A DNA stretch of 64,000 bases from Liopterus haemorrhoidalis (Eukaryota; Arthropoda; Insecta; Coleoptera; Dytiscidae), in the NCBI GenBank assembly GCA_963971575.1, contig OZ020616.1, forward strand, positions 186,001 to 250,000, given 5' to 3'. Position numbers and translations under genes: made by a program. Every line of letters starts with the position of its first letter. The stretch's first letter is position 1. The notes under the pieces were generated by a model. It did no database searches. It was given only the letters and a program-made list of their open reading frames with translations, and had not been told where the DNA came from. Of the stretch, positions 55,448 to 64,000 are shown piece by piece.

Positions 55448-55950
55448 TATAAGTTCTCGATTTCTTTTAAATTCGGCCCTATATCAGATATCTTAACTAA
55501 CTGAAATTACCTTAAATCTTGAGTAACCAAAAATCAAATATTAACCCGGCTGACGGTGCCTAAAGAGTTAACTTAACAGAATATAAGTAACTTGAGGTGG
55601 ATAATTCAATTTATTTAAAACCGTGTTATTTATATATGTAGCGGTGGTTCCTCCAGAGAGTAGGGATGATGCTCGTTTTACATGTGTTACATGTAACTGT
55701 AAAACCGTCATTCTGGCTTTAATTTATTTGAGATTGGCGCACTCTAGGGGCCTCCAGGGGACTGACGGACCGCTAACAAGCCGCATACCAAATGTAAAGG
55801 ACTTGAATCCTTTACGCGAACACCAAGGACGGGTTGGATTTCGAATAATTAACTGCTGAAACAGAGAAATCTTCCGATTTTATTTAAAACTGTATTACAT
55901 TTTCACAGATTATTTTGAAATAGTATAATAATATTAATAAAATAATTATT
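55448..55950. other. Unassigned stretch after the minisatellite
   Basis: The 78-codon frame 55623-55859 is open and somewhat GC-richer but unrecognised. A perfect 8-bp hairpin GTAAAGGA / TCCTTTAC with a 6-nt loop lies within it near 55795-55816. The region ends in (AAT)n leading into a LINE tail. Confidence 0.4.
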
Positions 55951-55964
55951 GTTAATAATAATAA

Positions 55965-56080
55965 TAATAAAATAGTACGGCCCTTGAGAACATGGTTTGT
56001 TTTCGGGTCGTACCAACTGCGCCCAACTCCCTTCAGGAAGACACTTATGGCAATTATTTAAAAAATAATAATAATAATAA
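55965..56080 (+). mobile_element. LINE 3'-end fragment, shortened
   Basis: AAATAGTACGGCCCTTGAG, CGCCCAACTCCCTTCAGG, then an internal deletion that removes the hairpin, and TTATGGCAATTATTT with (AAT)n. It forms the left border of copy B. Confidence 0.7.
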
Positions 56081-56269
56081 TAGGGTATAGGTCTTCATTT
56101 TAAAATGATAACCGGTTTGTACAGGGATACTAGTACCGGTTCATACGTCACATTGACCACGTGACTTTCATATCTATGGCCGGCGGTCTAGAAACTGAAA
56201 ATTTACCTTCTCTTTCCCAAGATGCCTTTACAGGAGTTGGGACTTATTATTTTTTTTCAGGAATGATTA

Positions 56270-57365
56270 TCATAAAATAGTGCGGCCCTAAGAACACGGC
56301 AACAATTGCTGCAATATTGCGAATCGCATAAATACTTCGATTGAAAATCTAGTTTACAAGGATTTCAGGATTCTGCTTTCAAAGAGGAAGACTATTACAG
56401 TGCATATGATACGTTAACACAAATGTGGATATCATTGTAAATATCTACGAAGGAAAATAAACATTTTGGTCGATACTGGAAGACTGAAATGTTATTTTTT
56501 TTATATTGAACAAGATTTAAAGAGGAGATATGGAAGAGAGGTGGAGGAGAGTTGGAGGAGAGATGGAGGATAGGTGGAGAAGAGAAGGAGGAGAAATGGA
56601 GGAGAGAGAGACTCCAAATATTTGACTAAATGCGGGATAAGGAATACAAAAATTTAAACTGCATGGCTCTATTTCTTCCCATTTTTGAGAGATGAATTTT
56701 TGAAATTTTCACTTTTTGATAGCTTATAAATACGGCCTCGTTTTAATTTTTGAAACTTAATTTTTTTATAGACTAAATGCAGCATAAGAAATACAGTCTC
56801 TTTTAAAATTTTTTCATTTTCACATTTTTAAGACATGAATTTTTTAAATGTTTTAATAGCTTGTACATCCGGCCCTGTTCTAAATTTTGAGACAAATTAT
56901 TAGTAGAAATGCGGCATTAGGAATCCAAAAATTGAAACCGCATGCCTTTATCCCTTTTCATTTTTGAGGCACGAATTTTTGAATTTTAGACTTTTTGAAC
57001 ATCTTGTATTTCCTGTTTTAAATATTTATTTTTTTTTATTTACTGAAGAATACCTGTGTATTAAAAAAAATTAAACCCCAGTTCTGTATCACTTTCAGTT
57101 TTTGTTATACAATTTTTTAAAGTTAGTTACTTTTTTAGACGGTGCTAGTGGAATTTTGGCATCACCCCCATCTTGTTATAAGTATATCGGGTCTTTCCAG
57201 GTATCTGGGGGACCAAAGACCTAACACTTAGAACAACATGGTGGCGAGTAAGACCAACAATTTCGACTGACTGTTTAAGAACAGCTAAAAAGAATATTTT
57301 AGAACTTTTTCAGTTTGTCATTTTTTTTGTCATTTTCAAGGGTTTTGTTTGCCTACTCTTAAAGA
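56270..57365 (+). repeat. F-family unit in copy B
   Basis: Counterpart of 40431-41540; polypurine tract at 56520-56612, dyad core near 57150-57260. Confidence 0.85.
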
Positions 57366-58069
57366 TATTCCGAATTGAAACGTTATGGCCCCAAACTTTT
57401 TACCCCTTTGAAATTAGAAACATTTTATTATTTTGGTTTTTATAATTTATCGTAATTCTGGCCCTGTTTTAAATTTTAAATTTCCACTAAACGAGATACA
57501 AGCATTCCAAACATTCAAACCGTAGATTTCTTCCTCATAGTTTTGGATGTAAAATGTTTTGAAATTCGATAATTTTTTAATTATAATTTTTTGTTAATTC
57601 AGCCCTATTTTAAAATTTAAAATTCTAAATTTTTTATTCACTAATCAATATATAGGGATTCCAAAAATTCAAACCGGAGGTCTCTATCTTTTTTTTGAAA
57701 TATTAATTTGTGAAATAAGATTTTTTTTACCGTAAATCCGGCCCAGTTTTAAATTTTCTAATTCTCATTTTTATACGGAAATCAAAATGTGGGAATTTCA
57801 AAAATTCCAATCGGTGGTCTCTACCTTAAATCGTTTTTGAGTTATGATTTTGGTGGAGAGATTGTGAGAAAATGAAGTAGAAATAGAGCAGATAGTGGGG
57901 AAATGTAGGAGAGATAGAAGAGAAATGTAGGAGAGATTGAGGAGAGATAAAGGGGCGATGAAGCAGATATGAAGAAGAAATGAAGGAGAGATAAGGGAGA
58001 TAAAGGGAGAGAACGAGAAATGGAAGTGGGTTGTACGAAAGATAGTGGAGAGATGCAGGAGAATTGGAG

Positions 58070-58245
58070 GAGAGGAACAGGAGTGAAAGAGGAGTGGACA
58101 GACAATATACCCCTAAGGATATGGATGGTTCTCGGATCATCCCATCTGCGCCCAACTCCCTTCAGGGGTGGGTATTCCCAGCACTCACTGAGTGCTGTGG
58201 AAAACACTTATGGCAATTTTCAAAAAAATAATAATAATGTTTCCA
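58070..58245 (+). mobile_element. LINE 3'-end fragment (copy B)
   Basis: Counterpart of 42170-42355, with the perfect hairpin AGCACTCACTGAGTGCT where copy A has AGCACTCTCTGAGTGCT. Confidence 0.7.
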
Positions 58246-58441
58246 ACGCTTAGGTGACATCTAATTGCAAAGAAAACCAACACATTGATTTTTAAATAAT
58301 TTAAATTGATAGTGGAGAATTGGAGCAGCGAATCCTGATGGTTAAAAAATAAAATTGTTTTAAACAGTTTTAAGGTTAAAAGATGCCTGCAAAAAAAATG
58401 TGATCTAGTCATTCAGAAGGACTGTTAGATTGAATATTCGT

Positions 58442-58597
58442 CAATCAGTGGGAAGACCTCGCCAGAGATTGAGAAACCAGCTAACCGAAAATTTAACAAG
58501 TACTGGTTTACAAGACGCATGGAAAGCCCTGACAAACAGATCAAGATGGAGGACTAATGTGAGTCAATCCGAATGGAGTATAGTACAAGAGGTCTAG
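58442..58597 (+). pseudogene. LINE RT C-terminal tail (copy B)
   Basis: QSVGRPRQRLRNQL, then LTSTGLQDAWKALTNRSRW in one frame to a TAG at 58595-58597. It reads closer to a functional tail than copy A at a few positions (STGLQDAW against SSDLQDTW). Confidence 0.7.
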
Positions 58598-58975
58598 AAA
58601 CAACTTTAAATAATTTTAATAATTCGAAAATTTATTGAAAAAATTATTTAATTGACCTGTTTATACAGGGGTAATAGGAGCCGTAGAAACGGTACGATAC
58701 CATGGATTTTATTTAGTATACTAGAAGTCTAGAAACAACTTAATTTTAAGAATTCAAAGATTTATTGAATTTTTTGATTTATCGAAAAAATTATTTTATT
58801 GAGCTGTTTATACAGGGGTAATAGGAGCCGTAGAAACGTCACGATACCATGGATTTTATTTAGTATTCTAGAGGTCTAGAAACAACTTAATTTTAAAAAT
58901 TCAAAGATTTATTGAATTTTTTGAATTATCGAAAAAATTATTTTATCTACCTGTTTATACAGGGGCAATAAAATT
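58590..58975 (+). repeat. 149-bp tandem array, copy B (three units)
   Basis: Same unit as 42700-43985. Six fewer units account for the 896-bp difference measured between flanking landmarks in the two copies. Confidence 0.92.
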
Positions 58976-59023
58976 CACACTTTATACAATTTTTTTATTT
59001 TAACGCAATTTTCATTGTATACT

Positions 59024-62000
59024 AGCTGGAATGCCCGTTGTGTACAAACGAACTAATTAGTATAGATATAATTTTTTGTCGCACACCCTGTTTCTTAAAA
59101 GAATTGATCCAAAAATCTAAAAAGTATTTTATTGATACCTGCGAAACCCTAAATTCAGTCAGTTTTTGATTAAATTTTTTTTTTTTGATTTTTTTTTTAT
59201 TTTTCTATTTTATATTAGACGAGATGTGTTTGTTTGGTTTTGATATTGTCAATATTTTGTTACTCGCTTTGTTTTCCTTGCGTCTGAAGTTTCTCACGAA
59301 TCTACGTGTGAAGTCAAGAGGGGAGGAGAGTAGGACGTATTAAAGAGGATTAAGTAATAAGGATAATTTCCAGAATTCCACAGGAAATTTTACCTGGCAA
59401 ATATTAGAAATTCGATCTTTAAGAAAATACGACAGGAATTTTTAATTATTATTTTTTTTTTTTTTTGTAGTTTTTAAATTTGTCTAACTTCAAGAGAAAG
59501 CTCTTTTTGTTCTCTGCCCCACTTGGAATTTTTTTTTGATTTGGTTTAGTCTTTAAAAATATGTATTTCAAAAACGTTTTCTATTCCGAAAAATTTTATT
59601 TTTATCCCAGACATGTAATTATTTTTAGTAGATATTATTTTCATATAGTGCTGGAGGTCAATTTGAAATCAAGAGAAAGGTATTTTTCTGCTCTATGCCC
59701 CACTTGGTGACAGTTTTGGTTTGGTTTAGAGGCGTTTTAAAATATGGCTACCAAAGACGTTCTATATTCCGAAAAAATATTTTTTTCGTCAAGTACTTAT
59801 CATTTTTAGTTGAAATTATTTTCATGTAGTGCTGGAAGTCAAGAACAGAATATATCATAACCCTATGCACCTTTTAAAAGTTCTGTTATTTCTAAATTAA
59901 ATTATAATTAATAATAAAATAAATTATCAATAAATATTTGCGGTTTTCATATAGTGCTGGAGGTCAAGCACGTACATTTTTACAACCCTATGTGCCACTT
60001 AAGAGTTTAATTTCTATTTAATAATTATATAATAAAATTCAGAATGTGTTTAGTTTGTTTGATCCTTTGTGATGTTATTTTTGGAAATAAGCCCTTGTTA
60101 GAAGCTTAAAATGTCATTTACGATCTTTGATATTCGGGGAAAACATATAAGTACATTTCCAAAGATTGCGGCTGCTTTGACACGATTTTTTAGTTTTTCA
60201 AGAAATGGTTTCTGGTAAAGTCATGAAAGTCATGAAAGACTAGAAAGGTGAATTAATTCTAAAACTGTGGTTTAGAGCCCTCTTGTTTTTTCTTTTTAGA
60301 ATGAATATTATTTACATTCGTAGATGGTAGTCTATTTTCACTAATAAGCTCGGGTCTAATTTTCTTTATTGGGTTTTTTTGGTCTTTAACATATAGTTTT
60401 GCAACTTTGTTTTTAAAAATTATTTCGCATCTCAGGGCTTTTTTTTGTCATTTATGGATCAAAGTTTAATTATACTTTACTTCGTCTTGTTTTTTTGTCA
60501 TCTGTGGACCAGAGTTTAATTCTAGTTTACTTCGTCTTGCTTTAAGCTATAGTGGCACCAGCGTAAAACTGTTACCTACGCAGTAAAGCGGGTTCGAAAC
60601 CCGATGGCTAGTGATTAACTTTTATATTTAAATCAAAAGTTGACTTGGCTTCGATTAATTAAAATGAGATTTTTTTAGGGATAATAGGGTTGAAAGACAG
60701 ATTTTATAAAGAAGTGGGTTAAGATATATTACCCAACGCACCACTTAGGTGTTGGGAACCTATATTATGAGTTTGGAAAATTATGGGACCGGTTTTTCAA
60801 ATTCGTAATGTCAAATAATAAATGAGTTTAATTTTAAAAATCTCATTTATTTTTTATTTGATAATTTTTATGGATACTTTAGCTATGTATAATCCATTAA
60901 CAATGTTTTCTCATCTGACTAGGCCATGGTATTTTTTTAAGTTTGTTATTAAATATATTGAATAAATATTTTTTATAGAATGTCACATGAATATTTTGTA
61001 ATTAAAATTTTATAGGCTATTTCAAACGTTTAAGCGGAACTTCATGGACTTTTAATTTTCCTGAGTTGTCATGAGCTCTCTTTTTAAGGTTTGAAGTGGG
61101 CTTTTGCTAAACAAAATTGCCAAAAACTTCACTTAATTTGTAAAAATTACTAGAATTCAAAATCTTCCGCTTAAACCACAGAAACTATAGTTATTTTATT
61201 TTCACATGTCTAGTTGTATTTCGTGGTTACCAACTAAAATGCCCCCCCCCCAACATGGCCTATTGAGATGAGGAAACATCTTGAATGGATTCTATAAGTC
61301 GTTAGTATCTGATTACAATTTTTTATTTAATTTTGAGAAACATGTTTTTCAAAAAGGTGTCTAATTATGGAGCCGCTATAGCAGGGGTGGGAATCTTTCG
61401 CAAACAAAGAGCCATTCCAAATAAACCCTCTAACGAAAAATTTGCAGCAACTTTTACAAGTTATCTTGATCTTTGGAAAATTTTCAAAAAGAAATAAATT
61501 TTATAATTTTTCAATATTTACAGATACCATTTCTACAGATAAGATTAGAAAAAGTATTGTATGCACGGTTGTTTTGTGTGTGCATACAATAAATCAATTA
61601 TTACCGACCGCCACCATATAAGGGAGGTATTGTGATCATACCGATTTTGACATTCCGAGATTTCGATGGATCTTCACGAATTTAGGTCCCTACATAACGT
61701 TTTCACTATTTTTAGCATGATGTCTGTCGGTCTATCTGTCCGTTTGTCTGCTCTGGGACCACTAGTTCTTGACCTCTGCACTATATCTTTAGGGATGAAT
61801 TTAAATATCGTTCATCAATAATATATGTATTAATGCAAATTTTAAAAAATTACAGAAAATTCTAAATTCTGTATTATTATATTGAAGATAATAGCTGTAT
61901 TTTTGCCCAGATAGGTGCCTTTTGCGTCTCGTGCGTCTCTAGGTGTTCTAGTTCTTGACATCAGCACTATAATTTGAGCAATTAATACTATAAATCTATA

Positions 62001-63508
62001 TATATAAATTCGGAGGCTCCGTTTGTACATTATTATTTTTTTAGTATTTTTACTTTGGTAGCTAAAATATAGTTAGCTTAGACCATTTTGACCATTTTTA
62101 TAATTTTTGTCTGTCTGTGCAGATTGAAATATTGAAAGGTATTTCAAACTCTCCAAGTAATTTGTCTTTTTTTTATACCCCATAATAACCTTTTGTGTTA
62201 ATTATTTTAGCGCATATTTAAAGATCAGAGCCCCCTGTAGACCTTTTATTTATTGTTGTTCGCACTGCCACGTATTTTGAAAATTACTTTAGAAGCATTT
62301 ACGCCCACATTAGGATCACTCGAAACTATTTTTTTCTGGAACAGTTAAGAGTAGATTAATTTTTAACTGCACCCATATGGTTTCGTAGGTATGTTAAAAT
62401 ACTCTTGTACCGTCAATCAAGTGTCCTATTTGGTAGAAATTGTGGCCAAACGACTGCACTTAGAGAATTAAAATTTATATGTCTTCCTGAAGGGTTGGTT
62501 TAAAATTTGGAATAATGTACAGAACTGTTATATGCTGGGAATGTTTTATTAGATTATTTTTTCGAAAATTATCAAATTTTCATGGTATGACTAAGAACAC
62601 CTTATACTGTCTGTCTGTTAGAGAGTTTTTAGGGGTTGGCTTAAAAGTCTGAAAAATTCAGAATAATTCACATAACAGGGATATGCTCGGAATTTTTTCT
62701 ATTAGATTATTTTTTCGAAAATTACCAAGTTTCCAGGATTTTGCTAAGAAAACCTTAAACTGTCTGTCTGTTAGTGAGTTTTTAGGTGTTTGCTTAAAAG
62801 TATGAAAAAATCAGAATAATTCACATAACAGGGATATGCTCGGAATTTTTTTTTATTATATTATTTTTTCGAATATTACCAAGTTTCCAGGGTTTTACTA
62901 AGAAAACCTTATACTGTCTGTCTGTTTTCCGTTTAGAGGAGTTGTCTCAATTTATTAAAAATGAGATGTTTTTTTTTGCTATGTTTGACTTGTTGGATTA
63001 TCAGTCCTATGATGATTTTAAGTGTTTTTGAAATTATATTAAGAAATTGAAAAAATCAAGGGCCCGGTTTTTTCAAATCTTAATGTAGTTATATCAGTTT
63101 TTATTTACAAAAAGAATTTGTATAATTTCAGAAATCTCATTTTTGATATTTTTGTTTTTTCAAAAAAAAAAATTACAGTTTATTTTTTAAATAATTTATT
63201 TAAAAACTATATTGAAAGATTGTGAACAAAAAACCCTTATACAGTCACTCATATGTCTGTCTGTTTGTACAATAGAAATTGTTGCTGTAAACTGTTTGAC
63301 CTACCGAGTTGAAATTTGGCATGCATTTTATTATCCACATAATTACTGAAAAATACATACTTGTAATTTTCGAAAAAACATTTTGAATAGTGAAAATAAA
63401 AGGTCTTGAGGCGTCGATTAAGGAACAAGTTCAATTTTTAAATTCATTCTTTTGGCACATTTTTTCCAAAATCTTTTTCGGATACAAATATTTTAATAAC
63501 TAATATTA

Positions 63509-63571
<63 letters not shown>

Positions 63572-63642
63572 CCTTATTTTAATAATGTATATATTTGGGG
63601 AGCTTTGGGGGGCTACCTCGCTTATCATTCCAGCTAGTGTAT
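59024..63642 (+). mobile_element. ACTAGCTGGAATG-bounded segment (copy B)
   Basis: Same ends and interior order as 44035-48741. Contains the tRNA-like piece (60541-60610), MITE (61015-61190), P fragment (61602-61775) and (TA)n (63515-63568). Confidence 0.4.
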
Positions 63643-64000
63643 ATCTAAAAGTGGGTCATCAAAAGGAAGTTCTAGCCATTTGCTGAACTTTTTCACTTAC
63701 TAAATATCTGCGAAATCCTAACATGTGTACAATTTCACAATTGGTATTTTTTTGAGGTCTCGATATATACGTATATATATATGTAGGTAAAGCTAACAGC
63801 CCTCTGGGGCGGTTCGTGACAAATAGGGTAATTTGGACGCTTATTAATTTTGATTAAGGCCCTATGTTCGGAGTTAGTAAGTGAAGTAATGGGTTTTACG
63901 TGAAATATGGCCCATTTCGCAAATATTACGGGAACAAATTGATATTTAGACTGATTGCTCCTGATTTCATTACATTTTGGGTTGAACGATTAATAAAATT

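Larger units (their letters stand above)
56040..64000 (+). repeat. Segmental duplication, copy B (runs off window)
   Basis: Direct repeat of 40215-49102. Main differences: three 149-bp units instead of nine (58590-58975), about 80 bp more purine repeats near 57900, one instead of two units at 62276, a 60-bp local duplication at about 60440-60540, and a longer (TA)n. The end of the window falls within the shared sequence, so the right boundary is unknown. Confidence 0.92.

Overview
The window looks like repeat-dense nuclear DNA of an invertebrate, most likely an arthropod and probably an insect. It is about 30% GC by eye and has no bacterial-style gene layout and no long open reading frame. 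It carries hAT-type transposons with 8-bp target duplications, tRNA-headed SINEs, LINE 3' ends with (AAT)n tails, and a mitochondrial cytochrome b insert that reads correctly only with TGA as Trp and AGA as Ser (the invertebrate mitochondrial code). I recognise no intact protein-coding gene. Most open frames fall inside repeats and repeat wherever the repeat does.

Layout. Positions 1-7012 are the left arm of a giant inverted repeat (P0); its partner is 34558-41537. The 27.5 kb spacer holds a mitochondrial insert (7112-7355), several hAT elements, an 8.2 kb LINE-derived satellite array (11746-19975), a mixed zone with SINE, Q-family and hAT copies (20-24 kb), and two more inverted repeats. P1 has arms 24531-26447 and 28285-30201, and encloses an almost loopless 775-bp palindrome. 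P2 has arms 30141-31422 and 33058-34405. P1 and P2 share one hinge, a small TIR element at 30138-30331.

To the right, 40215-49102 (copy A) is repeated in direct orientation as 56040-64000 (copy B, running off the window). The copies differ mainly in tandem-repeat number. Between them lie a SINE, LINE tails and a 3.6 kb minisatellite of about 30 units of 118 bp, bracketed by 25-bp inverted repeats (51815-55447).

The most gene-like pieces are four copies of a 96-bp exon-like block with conserved AG/GT borders and an internal ATG, two exon-like stretches in the P2 spacer, and a GC-rich 450-bp block kept almost unchanged in both P0 arms. None could be assigned a function. Overall the window reads as a region built by nested transposition, hairpin-forming inverted duplication and tandem amplification. 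The same few modules recur at several scales: a roughly 90-bp dyad core, a LINE 3' hairpin, a TATAGCC-ended small element and a K cassette. Identity estimates are by eye; no alignment or database search was run.
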